This document shows positions 1 to 11,323 of a DNA stretch of 64,000 bases, piece after piece. The stretch is from Nageia nagi. Lineage: Eukaryota > Pinophyta. How positions within the stretch are numbered: the first letter of the stretch is position 1; every line of letters starts with the position of its first letter. The stretch is from the NCBI GenBank assembly GCA_050084985.1, contig JBITNC010000002.1, positions 24,366,001 to 24,430,000 of the forward strand, read 5' to 3'. A program made the translations under genes and the position numbers. The notes beneath the pieces are model-generated. The model was not told the origin of the DNA. It saw nothing but the letters and a program-made list of their open reading frames with translations, and made no database searches.

Positions 1-1539
1 GTTTCTTTTCTGCAACAGTATACATTTGTTTTGAAGCACAAGTCTGGTAAGCAAAATAAGGTTGTTGATGCATTGAGTAGGAGAGTCTTGTTACTGACCA
101 CTATGGAAAATCAGGTGGTGGGGTTTGAGCAAATCAAAGAGATGTATGATTTTGATGTAGATTTTGAGAATATTGTGTAGCAATGTAAGAACCCAGTAGA
201 GGGTGAGTCTCATGCAAATTTTGATGAATATTTTCTTCAGAATGGTTACCTATTTACAGGTAATCGATTGTGCATTCCCAATGGCTCTATGCGGGAGAAC
301 ATCTTGAGGGAATTGCATAGTGGAGGTCTGGCTGGTCATTTTGGAGTAGCCAAAACTATGACTCTTATAGCAGAGAAGTATTATTGGCCAAAGATGAAGA
401 GAGATGTGGTTTGATTTGTCTCTCGATGCAGGGTGTGCCAGACAGCTAAGGGCCATGCACAGAATACAGGGCTGTACATGCCACTCCTGATTCCTATAGG
501 CCCTTGGATCGATTTGAGCATGGATTTTGTGCTAGGGCTACCCAAGACCCAACAGGGTAAGGATTCCATTTTTGTTGTGGTGGATAGGTTTTCCAAAATG
601 GCACATTTCCTTCCTTGTCAGAAAACTAATGATGCCACGAAGATTACAATCTTATTTTTTGATGAGGTTGTGCGGTTGCATGGTGTTCCTAAGACTATTA
701 CTTCTGATCGAGGTTCTAAGTTCTTGGGCCATTTTTGGAGGACATTATGGAGGAAGTTGAATACCAAGCTACAGTTCAGTAGTGCCTATCATCCACAGAC
801 CGATGGCCAAACTGAGGTGGTAAACAGAAGCTTGGGAAATCTTTTACGATGCATAGTTGGGGATAAGCCAAAACAGTGGGATCTAGCCTTATCGCAAGCT
901 GAATTTGCATATAATAGCTCTGTGAATCGATCAACAGGTAAATCCCCTTTTCAAATAGTTTATGGTCAAAATCCTAGAGGTGTTTTTGATCTGGTTGAGC
1001 TACCAATGGGAGAACAGGTTAGTGATGAGGCAGAAGCCTTTGCTGAGCATATACACGAAGTGCAAGAATCAGTGAAAGCCAAATTACAAAATAGTAATGC
1101 TCAGTATAAGACAACCGTTGATGCACATAGGAGGGTGAAAGTGTTTAAAGAAGGTGATTTGGTCATGGTACATCTTTGAAAGGAAAGATTTCCTAAAGGG
1201 ACATATAACAAACTGAATCTTAAGAAGATTGGGCCCTGCAAGATTCTGAAGAAAATCAATGATAATGCTTATAGAGTTGAATTGCCTGATGATTTTGATA
1301 TCTCCCCATTTTTTAATGTTTCTGATTTATTTCAGTATTTTGGTAATCTGGAGGATGATGGCTTACACGATACAGTGGATTGGGTTCAACAAATTCCCAA
1401 GAAGAAAAAAGATTATGTAGCCCGTATACTTGATAAGAGGGTTACCACTACACGGCATGGGAACTACAACAGATATTTGGTTCAATGGGAGGGACTACCA
1501 CAATCATCTAATACTTGGGTTTCAGAGTCAGAGTTATAG
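1..1539 (+). pseudogene. Ty3/gypsy chromovirus pol 3' part (RNase H end, integrase, chromodomain)
   Basis: One reading frame runs from base 1 to the stop at 1537-1539, broken by three internal stops at 178, 412 and 1177. It opens with the end of RNase H (HKSGKQNKVVDALSRR). The integrase zinc-finger region and core follow. The core shows the D,D,E triad: D in SMDFV near 520-535, D in SDRG near 704, and E in [10 protein letters not shown] near 815. The GPY-like C-terminal part follows, and a chromodomain (YVARIL...YLVQWEGLP...TWVSESEL) sits at 1417-1536. A chromodomain after integrase is typical of plant chromoviruses. The 5' LTR, gag, protease and reverse transcriptase lie left of the window. 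All three stops can be explained by C-to-T change at CGA or CAG codons, so this copy is dead but not very old. Confidence 0.93.
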
Positions 1540-1608
1540 AAGATTGATAACCAAAAGCTTCAGGAATTTCAATCAATTGAACTCGCAGGAGCTGAGTTCT
1601 TTTTCACC

Positions 1609-1617
1609 AGAGGAGAA
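1609..1617 (+). other. Polypurine tract of the chromovirus
   Basis: The purine run AGAGGAGAA directly abuts the TGATG start of the 3' LTR. It is the expected plus-strand primer site. Its position about 70 bases after the pol stop fits the family. Confidence 0.7.
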
Positions 1618-2099
1618 TGATGCATGCGTTGTCCGGGCCGTCACTCTTGATCCGGATGTCGTTTTGCTCCAAATTTTGGACTGTGGCCTCGTGAAGATTT
1701 TCTAAGTATGGCAGTTCATTAGAACTGCCATACCCAAAAAATGATATTTTTAAGACCTGATTCATCCATATAAGGTCCTAAAAATAGGCTTTTTTAAGAG
1801 CACTTCTGATTTTTAGGCTTTTTTGCATGTTGCGGCTTTAATAACTCTTGTTTTTCTTTTAGTTAAGTGCTGGTGTTTTAGATAATGCTTAATTAGTGTA
1901 AGAGGGATGCGCATGCAAATTTTGGGCGCAATCTGACTCATTTTGGTTTTTTAGCTTTTTTGTTGCTATTTAAAAGGATTGTATTCTCTGGGAGAAGGGG
2001 GGATTCAGGAATAAGAAGAGTATTTGATCCGGATTTATTTTGTATATTCTGTGATTGGATTTCAATTTCTGTTTTCCTTTTATAGTTGAATTCACATCA
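1618..2099 (+). repeat. 3' LTR of the chromovirus
   Basis: This 482-bp LTR starts TGATG right after the polypurine tract and ends CATCA, a 5-bp inverted end pair. A TATA-like CTATTTAAAAGG lies at 1966-1977. The 5 bases after it (2100-2104, TGTCT) would be the target duplication; its partner is outside the window. A diverged relative occurs at 4338-4874, which supports the boundaries. Confidence 0.8.
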
Positions 2100-2104
2100 T
2101 GTCT

Positions 2105-2807
2105 CTAATATGAACTTTCCTTTGTTGAACATTCTTGTTGTATGCCCTTTGTAACTTTAGATAGGAGAATATAAATTTGCAATATGTAATTCATTCACAT
2201 CCACAAAAAAAAAATGATAGTGTTGAGGTGTAGAAAATAAAAATTTAGATCTACAATAAATAGAGATGAGCAATACGATATGATGTAAATGTTGTTTACA
2301 ACTAGAGAAAGCATACCTAAGATGTGGAGATCTAATCAACTAAGAAGAAGTCCCTATAAGGTAAATATTTTTTAGAAGGTTTGGATCTTTTCTTGGATGG
2401 AATGACAAACAATGACTATCCTTGATAGTATTCAGATGCCCCCTTTTTGTTAGCAACAACAATTGATAGCTATAACATAAGATGAATATGAAAAAATGAA
2501 TATGTCATTGTTATGATATGTTATTTCAATGGTTATATATTTTTTTGATTTGAAGTAGGCCTTTAGAAGAAATAATACCTCAAAACACCTCAACATTCCA
2601 TAGTCCAAATTAGGGCTCTAGATCATTTAAATAATGGATTTAAAGGAGTTGTAGGATTTTAAAAGCTCGAAGGGTGTGTTAGATAACCCATGTTGGTAAA
2701 ACCAAGAAAAACATGTAAATATGTATCATTGTGTGCAAGATGAGCAATGATAATATTGTTGTATATACCTTGTGGTAGTAAAGTGTGGAAGTGAATATTA
2801 ATAAGAT

Positions 2808-2811
<4 letters not shown>
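2105..2811. other. AT-rich flank, nothing recognised
   Basis: No coding frame, RNA gene or repeat that I can name. Short open frames here show no protein-like composition. Confidence 0.5.

Positions 2812-2856
<45 letters not shown>
2812..2856. repeat. (AG)n microsatellite
   Basis: An uninterrupted run of about 22 AG units. Confidence 0.98.
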
Positions 2857-2859
<3 letters not shown>

Positions 2860-4029
2860 TAATCATTGCATGTGCTATCATTTATTTTTCAAGTTTAAGA
2901 ATCAAGGTAATTGGTAATATTAATTCTATCTATATAAAAATCATATTTTAGGTGATATTAAAATGATATGATTTAATGTTACTATTTGGGATATATTCTA
3001 GATATTTATCATTAGCCCTAATAATATGTTGTTATCCTATAGATCTTTTTCTTTTATGGTATAAGGTACAAGGTCGATGAAGCAAAGTACAAAGTTGGTC
3101 AATGAAGATGAGTTTCTATAGAAGGAGGATATGCTCAAGATAACTATTAGATTTTGATAATGCGCACATACTACAACTGATGACTTTAATCTCTACCTAT
3201 TAAATCTAAAGTTTGTACCCTATCATTTTTATTTATTTTCATTATTTCATTATTTCATTTTGAAGTTAATTTAACCTTCCTCATAGGACTATCCATAGAT
3301 AAATCATTTTTAGGGATTTACACCATAGTGAATGTTGTGTAGTGGTCACAACCTTAACTTTTTATGTTATGTGGTGATGCACCAAATTTGGGATGCTTTT
3401 GATCTCAAACTTTGGGAGAAGAAGATTGTTTGGTTCATTCTTGAGCCTATTCTATCCTTTATTTCAATATCTAAGTAAGATGACATATTTGTATCTTCAC
3501 TTTAGATTCATATTTGGTTGCTACCAAGGTTTGATCCAATAACTAAGTCATTTTGATATTTTTGATGTATTTTATTTTTATGATCAAGTTATTGTATTCT
3601 TTCTAATTCAATTAATCATAGTAAATAGTTATTTATTTTAATTAATAAATCAAATTTTAGTATCTACAAATTGATGAATTTAATTCATTTTTATAAACCT
3701 TAGGTATCACCCCAAGCAAGTGGGTGGCTTAGGGTTTATTTTAGCCATGAATATTCGATAATAAGCAAATTTTAAAGTTCCTAAAATTGAAATTGGCAAA
3801 TTTTTTCTAGTTACACAAACACCTTTGTTGCCAAATTTTTTTATTTTTAATTTTTTTCTAGCTTGGGTCACCAAGTCAAATCAATATTTTAAATTAAATT
3901 TTAATTTTTTCATTGATATTTGGAAATAATAAATAGCCAACTTCACTTGAAATTATAAATAATTATTTTGTATTTCAACTAAGTCAATATAAATACCTTA
4001 ATCTAAATTTGATACCTACTAGTAGTAGT
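2857..4029. other. AT-rich stretch, nothing recognised
   Basis: No gene was seen. A 15-base string, CCCCAAGCAAGTGGG, at about 3711 recurs at about 5137 on the other side of the minisatellite. It may be a trace of a repeat pair. Confidence 0.4.
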
Positions 4030-4337
4030 CTACTATCACCCGATAGCATCCTGCTACCTCCCAGTAGCATCTTGCTACCACCTGGTAGCAGATTCCTACC
4101 TCCTAATAGTAGACTGCCAACACCCAATAGCATATTGCTAGCACCTGGTAGCAAATTGCTACAACTCGGTAGTAGACTACTACCACCCCGTAGCAGTCAC
4201 TTGCTAACAACCACCTGATAGCAAGCTACCTACTACCGCTCAGTAGCATACTACCTACTAGCACTTGGTAGTATACTGCTATTGCTCGATAGCATACTGC
4301 TACCACCCAATAGCAAACTTCTTGCTACTGACCTGCA
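4030..4337. repeat. 21-bp minisatellite with a palindromic unit
   Basis: Eight consecutive 21-bp units run from 4030 to 4197, for example CTGCTACCTCCCAGTAGCAT plus one base. Less regular units continue to about 4335. Most units contain an imperfect inverted pair (GCTACC...GGTAGC), so each can fold into a small hairpin. Because 21 is divisible by 3, one plus frame (4009-4218) stays open and reads as a 7-residue repeat of the type LLPPGSR. I take that open frame as a by-product of the repeat length, not a gene. Confidence 0.92.
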
Positions 4338-4874
4338 TGATGCACCTTACTGAGGCTATAACTTTTGACCATTTTTCCATTTACCTTGAAATTTAAAAGG
4401 TGGTTCCATGTGTGTGTTATGCATTTGGCTAGTCTCTAATTCATTACACCCTCCAAAAATCAAATTTTCAAGACCTAACTCCATCTAATATCCCATAATT
4501 AGCTTTTGCTTTATGTTCTCAACGTTTTTAGGCTTTTTTGCATGTTAGAACTTAATATCTTTTGTTATACATTAAGTTGAGTCCTAATACTTTAAATTAA
4601 GGTTGATTATTGTAAGAGGGATGCACATGCCAATTTTAGGTGCAATCCGACTCATTTTTATTTTTAGATATTTTTAGAAAAAAATATTTGAAGGGTTACT
4701 TTAAGGTGTCTTTGGTTTTTTTGGTTGCTATATGATGGATTGTATTGTTGTAAAGAAGTAGTGTGAATTCAGTAATGATAAGAGTATTATTTTATAGGTT
4801 TCTTCCATTATATTACATTTATATTATGCGATTAGAGTCCATTTTGTTGGTCTCTTGCAGTTGAATTCACATCA
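4338..4874 (+). repeat. Solo LTR, relative of the chromovirus LTR, inside the minisatellite
   Basis: It starts TGATGCA and ends CATCA, like the LTR at 1618-2099, and shares blocks in the same order. These include AAGACCTRAYTCCATC-like, TTTTTAGGCTTTTTTGCATG, GTAAGAGGGATGC and TTGAATTCACATCA. No internal region follows; minisatellite sequence resumes directly at 4875. A clean 5-bp target duplication is not visible, probably because the repeat flanks have changed. Confidence 0.8.
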
Positions 4875-4935
4875 TGGTAGTCGACTATTGTCGTCCGGTA
4901 GTAGATTGTTGCCACCCAATAGTAGACTACTATGA
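4875..4935. repeat. Minisatellite continuation after the solo LTR
   Basis: About three further 21-bp units of the same type (GGTAGT...CCGGTAGTAGA, CACCCAATAGTAGA). They show that the array was continuous before the LTR inserted. Confidence 0.85.
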
Positions 4936-7900
4936 AACTCTTTAAATTCATCAAAATAGTCTATGACCTTTTTTTTAGCTTTAAATGCACCTTTGTAATT
5001 TTTACAATTTTTTAAAAATTGCCTTACCTACAAATCTAATTTGCAAAAAAAATTCCAAGTTACTTTTGAGGAAGGGATCTTAAAATGAACCTTGCAATGG
5101 GTGATTTTTACTCCAAAGCAATAGGGTTGCTTATCTCCCCAAGCAAGTGGGTAAGGATGGTCTCCCTCGATTGTCTCGGATTTGTCCTAAGATCATATGA
5201 GAAAATCGTATCTTCTTATTTGATGGATGAGTTGCCATTTTGACTACCTAAAAGTATTTGAAGGTTTTATCAATATCATATAATTACCTATGATCTGTAA
5301 AATTATATTTGACATTTTTTCTCATGGGAGTGCTATAGCTTTTGGGAACATTGTAAGTGTGAAATTGTATGAATAAGATTAATGCAATAAAATTCAATAC
5401 ATAATATCATTTTCATACCTAATGTTTAATAGAATATTTGGCTTGAATTATATAAACCTTATTTTCAATAGAATAGTTGGTTTGAATAACATGGATGTTG
5501 TTATTACAGTATTTGCTGCAAACACACTTTTTGTAATATTTCAAAGTTAATCTTTTAAGATATTGTTAGAACATATAAATATATGAAATATGAGCAAGTG
5601 TAATATGGTATATTGTACCTGTACTTACCAATGTGCTTTGAAATGAGTTGTTTGGAAGTAATTTGCATAGTATTAGCAGTGTTCTTATTAATAATCTCAT
5701 CTTTGATTTCTAACATTTCAATTGTTGGATATGATATCTAACCTTTGAATTCTACTTTTGATATGATGTTATGATGGTTGGCCTAATTTTGATTGATTTT
5801 TCTTATTACCCTTATGATGTTGATGACCTTTATGTAAACCTAGAACAACACTAGAACTATTTCTTTTATTAATAGAGTTAATTTTGTATTAATAAAAAAT
5901 CTAGAATTTTAGGGTACTCCAAAACCTTTACAAAATTATTTCAACTAAGCATTATAATATTTCAGCTAAAATATTACACCATTATCTATTTTGCCTAAGC
6001 TTACATAGTTGCTTCATTATATTAGCCCAAAACATAAAAAATAATATTTATACAAAATAACTAATTTGCAGCTTCAGCTAGATGACTATACTTCATTCAA
6101 ACTAAAATATAGACCGTTATACTTATGAAAAAAACAATATTTGTTTGTTACCATCTATTCAAGATACAATAATAGGGGAATAAAGGAGAATGCATCACTT
6201 CCTTATCAATCTTCAAGTTTCTATCCTAGATCATTTCCCAATTAGAGAATGATGATTTCTTATTCTTTTGGGAAAATAAAGTTCACATGTTTATAGTTAT
6301 CTTTAAAGAACTTATTATGCATTCATCTCTTCTAAATTATCTCTCTAAACTCTAGAGTTTCTCCAATATAGTCAAAGATGGGATTTGGTTGTCCTTTCTG
6401 GAACATCACCTCTACTAACATCTTGTTATGAAGATGGAGTTCTTTAGGCCTATGAGCAAGAATAAACTTGGGTCTCTTACTACTGCTCATCACTATCGAG
6501 AATGGAACTACCTCCACCTTATCCAACTAATCTTCCTTTTCACTCTTGTTACTCTACTTCTCTTCATTTTCCTCCCTTTCAATTCATCTACTCCTTAAGT
6601 GATAAGCTTCAAGGGGTACAATACTATCTAAGTCAATGGTTTGAGCATCAATTTCCTTGTTGTAATCAATATCTTTATTTGACCCTTTTGATTTCTTTCC
6701 TTACATCCCCATCTATGCAATTTTTTTTAACTTTTTCCTTCCTTACATTCTCTATTACCTTCTCTTCTTTATTTTTTGTCTTATGTATAGTTTTAAGAAC
6801 ATCTGGTGTATCTAATGCAAACCACTTCAAAAAATTTTCCCTTTTCCTCTTAGGGAGATCTTTCTCTGTGCCTCATTTCCTATGTGTTGTGCTTCATTCT
6901 ACTTTTCTATGGTAACAAGGTCAAATTTGATGTGTATTGCATTCCTTGTGTCCATTTTAGCTAGTGTGTCTTGTCTTATTTTAGAGTTGGTGATTTTGCA
7001 TAAATTCTTATGTTCTCTTATATTTTCTCCTTATTCTTATTGAAATTGATTGCTCTCCTTCCCCTACTGTCTTTCTACTTGTTGCATCATATATCTAGAA
7101 TGATTATCCTTCATAACAAATTTGCGATTACTTGTAGATATTTATTTAATATGGATATTGAATTTTACTTTTAAGATTCACCTAATTGGTCATACATTAT
7201 TCATGAAAAATAATTAATCATAGGGCTATTCATTAATTACTTTAATAGAATCATCTTTATAAAAACTTAGATGGTTGCAGTTGATTCTCATCTTAACTTC
7301 TATTTCATCTCAATCGTTAGTTTTAAGTTCCTTTAATACTTCCTTTAGCTCAATAGAAACTCATACTAAATGATTGATAAGAGATAAATTATTTAAGTTT
7401 TCAATGAATCTTTCCCATTGACTAATTTATGAAAGAATTTAAAGATAATATCAAATGAATGATTTAGATTAGTTGATTTAATCACTTTGGACCATTAATA
7501 TCTATTAATAATCTTCATACCTTCTTTAATATTTATGGTTGAAGCTATCCCATCTTTTGATCTTGTCCTTTGATCATTTAATTCAATAATTATGATTAAT
7601 CATGGTTGTAGGAGCAATATTTGCTATTGAATCTTTTCTTTTAAATTACCTTTATGTTGAACCATGAAATGGACCTTCAATGATTGTGATGCATCAAAAT
7701 ATTAATTTCATCCTTTAAATCTCTTAAAGGTTAATCCTTCTCTTAGGAATTATTTTTATGTAGGTTGGCATATGTGGATGGTTAACATCTATTATTGGAT
7801 TTTTAGCTTCTAGACTAATTCTCTTTCAATCCTCTAGATGGTTATGATTCATTTAGAGATTAATTTTCATTGTTAGATTTCTAATCTTTGATTTTTTTCC

Positions 7901-8750
7901 TTTAATTTTATTTTAATGAAAAATATTTACTAATGAGTTAATATCTACCCAAGATGTGAAGATCCTTTGAATAATCCCTTTAGAAATTTAAATAATTGAG
8001 ATTTGTTAGAGGATCAAGAACTATCATCAAATCTTCCTTCAATGAACTCTCAAACTCTTCCTAGCTAAAGAAATTAGAAGGGCAATATTTATTTATGAAT
8101 TAATAACTATCATATGTTTCCTTTAAAAGTATTGGATTTTTATGATCTTGATTAATATATTTGACTATTGAGATTCATTGATGAGTTAAGATATATAACT
8201 AGATGTCCAACCTTAGGAAATCTTCTTTGAGGGTCCATTAGCTAATTGATGATAATCTTAAAATGAATCTAAATCATATACCTTACCATTCTATATTATC
8301 TTGTATTTCTTTTAAAATATTGTGTAGCTCATAACACATCAACAACATACAAGCATCCTTTATTAAATATACTCTATTTGTAATTTTGAAACGATGACAC
8401 AATCTTTGATGATTTATCGATAGAGGATTAAAATTATTCAATCTTATATCATTGATTTTCATCAACTGCTCCCTTTTCACCTTAAAGTTTTATCAATATG
8501 TTTTACCAATAAAATCTTTGAAAAAATTATCTTTCTCAATTCACACATATTGAAAGATCCAACAAATCAAAGAAAAGAATGAAGAATATTGAACATTAGC
8601 TAAAAGAGTTTGAACAAAAATATAATAATATAATTAGATGACCTATATTTATTTGAGACTTCATCTTAGACCATTCATTGTTAATTATTGGTAACAACTT
8701 AATGTATGTGGTTAACTCAATATTTTTTTAAAGATTTCTCATGTTATGGT
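4936..8750. other. AT-rich stretch, no gene recognised
   Basis: Longest frames are a 137-codon plus frame at 6502-6915 and a 64-codon minus frame at 6332-6526. Both sit in pyrimidine-skewed low-complexity sequence and lack recognisable motifs. I see no conserved domain, LTR pair or RNA gene. Confidence 0.4.
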
Positions 8751-8990
8751 TGTAGTCACCTAAATATGATTTCTATTTAGTATAAAATCATATTTTAGGT
8801 ATCAAAAGCATAAATTGTAAAAGGGTGTTGAAAGTGTCAAAAGAAACATCATAATCAATGTAATTGGTGTTAATACCAAGGAAAAGATCACAAGCTATGT
8901 AATTCATGTAAATCTCAAGAAGCAAGGTGCTCAACTATAAAACAAGATTAAGAGCAAAGGCTTTCCTATCAAATAATCATATATCATATA
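8751..8990 (+). repeat. LTR head fragment with terminal palindrome
   Basis: It starts TGTAGTCACCTAAATATGAT and carries a palindrome at 8759-8799 like those at the heads of elements B and C. The start matches the TGTAG-type ends of those LTRs. The right boundary is not defined; no matching ...CTACA end was found before element C begins at 9366. Confidence 0.4.
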
Positions 8991-9360
8991 TAGATCAACT
9001 TATGATTATTCCATCATTTGAATAACAATGATGTTTTGTAACACCACATGTCTGAGGATCTATTGTCTTTTCTTTGCATTAAAAATATATTACTTGGGTT
9101 CATTTTCATTCTCATTAGGTTTAGAGGTATCGAAATTATGTAAGGGATAATCATAAGACATGCACACCATGATTCTTTGATCCATAGAGCCTTAGATCTC
9201 GAAAGCGACTCCATCTCATGCGAAGTAGCTTAAATCTGACAAAGAGAGTATCTGATCCCATTTGGTAACTATAAATATTTTTATATTTATCTTCATAATA
9301 TCTCAATTAGTAGTCTATAGTGCAATAATATTTTATCTTACCACAATTCATTATTTGGCA

Positions 9361-9365
9361 ACTAC
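9361..9365. repeat. Target-site duplication ACTAC, left copy (element C)
   Basis: ACTAC directly precedes the 5' LTR and is repeated exactly at 14612-14616 after the 3' LTR. Confidence 0.85.
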
Positions 9366-10107
9366 TATAGATGTCTAAAAATGATTTATTATTTACTTAA
9401 TAAATCATATTTAGACTTCCTAAATGACTTAATGCTATATTACATATGTTAAGATAAAGTTAATATTATAATGCAATACCATGTATTATATTAAATGCTA
9501 TATCATTTATCATGGTTTATATTTTAAAGTATCTTGAATATAACAAAGTTTATATTATTGCTAGAGATCAACCTTCACTCCTTTTTATGTCCTTGTAGGC
9601 TATATATGCAGGTGGAATAGGTTGAGTCCATGTATCAAAACTCTTTGATATGATAAGATCTCTAATAGGTGGTTGGCTTTTGCTATCTTCATCAAGTAAT
9701 AGTGTCTCTTGATGCCACCTATTATGAGAAATTGTTATACTCTAAGCTTTGAAACTTTCTATCTTTCACGCATGGCATAATTTGACATATCCTACGTAGT
9801 TAATGATGTGCTTCTCTTAGGCCATCAACAGTGTGCATCTTCTAGATCAAGGATTTCAAATTTTGGTGGCAAAGTCCATTGATTCATACATGCGAAGATC
9901 CATCACAAGCTCACCTCCAATTCGATCCCAATCCTCTAAAGATTCATTGATATCTAATTTCGAGGATTGTACATACACTCCATATTAGGTGCATGCCTTT
10001 CATGTATATTTATTTTATCTGATATAGTGTACATATCTATTCTTTTTATATTATAAATCATTTTATTTATTATGTATATTCATATTTTACAGAATTTAGA
10101 ATCTACA
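9366..10107 (+). repeat. 5' LTR of element C
   Basis: 742 bp. It begins TATAGATGTC, which I read as TGTAGA with a G-to-A change, and ends TCTACA. It is collinear with 13845-14611 over its whole length with scattered substitutions. A near-perfect palindrome covers about 9373-9416. Confidence 0.88.
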
Positions 10108-10125
10108 TTTTGGTGAACTTGACTG
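10108..10125 (+). other. Primer-binding-site-like sequence of element C
   Basis: TTTTGGTGAACTTGACTG follows the 5' LTR without a gap. Element B has TTTAGGTGAAGCC in the same place. I did not assign the tRNA. Confidence 0.55.
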
Positions 10126-10834
10126 ATCCTACAAACCCTAGAATTTTTATTATAGGGTATCTCTTTTTCTAAGGAGTCTTGCATTAGAAACCCTTGGTTT
10201 TGTTTTCTTTTTAGTTGAATTAATTTTCTCCAAATTTAGAAAATTTTATTGCTTTAAAAAAATTATTTTTCTAAAAAACGTCATTGTAGAAAAACCCTAT
10301 TTTTGGAGGTCATTTTATTCAATTTGGTGGGATCTAGCATTAGAAAAATTTATTGAAGCCATAGATAAATATAATTGGAAAATTTTTCTGATTTTTCTAG
10401 GTTTAGATTTGCATATTTTGGTGGATTTTGAGAAATTTTTTTGTAGAAAACATCACATTGAAAAATCATAAAATTTGAAAATATTTTGCAACTATTTGAT
10501 GACTTATTTCATGATAAAAACTTGCCAAAACCATAAGTCATCATAGTAGGTAATTTTTGAGATTAATTTGAGCCTATTGCATGCATTTTTATCAATATTT
10601 CTAGAGATTTTCAAATAAAACATTTTTGCATATAAAACTGAATTTTGAAGGTTATTTTCTTGAATTTTAAAATTTCTAACCTCATAAAACTTGTCCCACA
10701 TCATAGATATACATGTTAGCAACTTATTTTTAATCTTACATGGTGTAAAAGTGCTTATTTTGTCATATTTCTAAAACGTTTTATGCAAAGATCTAGATCT
10801 TGCATTTTAGCATGGATATTACCTCTAAAGTGGT
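10126..10834. other. Untranslated leader of element C
   Basis: AT-rich sequence between the primer site and the single ORF, with no open frame of note on the plus strand. Confidence 0.5.
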
Positions 10835-11323
10835 TTGCTAGAATATTTGAATATGATAAGTGATTTATTTGTATCTTTTCCTAAACAAAAAATGTCTAAA
10901 GATATGGATGTTGTGCAAAATAAAAATAGAAAATCTTATGATGAAATGAGTTTATCAAATTCATGCTTAACTACTACAAATGATGATGTGCAAAATGATG
11001 TATCAATTATAAAAAATCAAGTGCATGATAATGATGATTATGTGGCTGAAATTGATTATGATTCATATTTAAGACTTGGAGCTATGAATAAATATGAAAT
11101 GTATGATATTGCATTTGAAAATTTGACATCTCAAGATCAACTCAAAAAAATTAAAGAGCATATGTTAGCCAATCCTTCTTTGATGTTAGGCATTTTTATT
11201 GATCTTGATTTAAAGGAAAAATATCATGCATTTCTAAGAAAAGAACTAGATACATTATTAGAAGATCCATATGCAAAGAAATATTGCATGCAAAAATTCA
11301 AGAAAGATGGAATACAAAAGTAA
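10835..11323 (+). CDS. Unidentified 162-residue ORF of element C, possibly gag-derived
   Basis: This uninterrupted frame lies 0.7 kb after the primer site, where gag begins in LTR elements. The protein is strongly charged and hydrophilic. The first half is low-complexity, rich in D, N and S. The second half (residues about 85-160) looks helical and charged, with KIKEHMLANPSLMLGIF, then KEKYHAFLRKELDTLLEDPY. There is no zinc knuckle, protease or polymerase motif, and I do not recognise the family. After the stop, a diverged frame with scattered stops continues to about 11830, so the present ORF may be the surviving start of a longer one. The first Met is at 10835; 10853 is an equally possible start. 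Confidence 0.5.
   Translation: MLEYLNMISDLFVSFPKQKMSKDMDVVQNKNRKSYDEMSLSNSCLTTTNDDVQNDVSIIKNQVHDNDDYVAEIDYDSYLRLGAMNKYEMYDIAFENLTSQDQLKKIKEHMLANPSLMLGIFIDLDLKEKYHAFLRKELDTLLEDPYAKKYCMQKFKKDGIQK

Noticed and set aside
4009-4218. 69-codon ORF with a repeating LLPPGSR-like heptad
   Set aside because: It is the translation of a 21-bp minisatellite; the frame stays open only because 21 is a multiple of 3.
3711-5151. CCCCAAGCAAGTGGG at about 3711 and 5137 as an LTR or target-duplication pair
   Set aside because: The match does not extend far enough on either side to define repeat ends.
6502-6915. 137-codon plus-strand ORF rich in F, S and L
   Set aside because: T-rich skewed sequence with no motif; the same region shows competing frames and no splice context.
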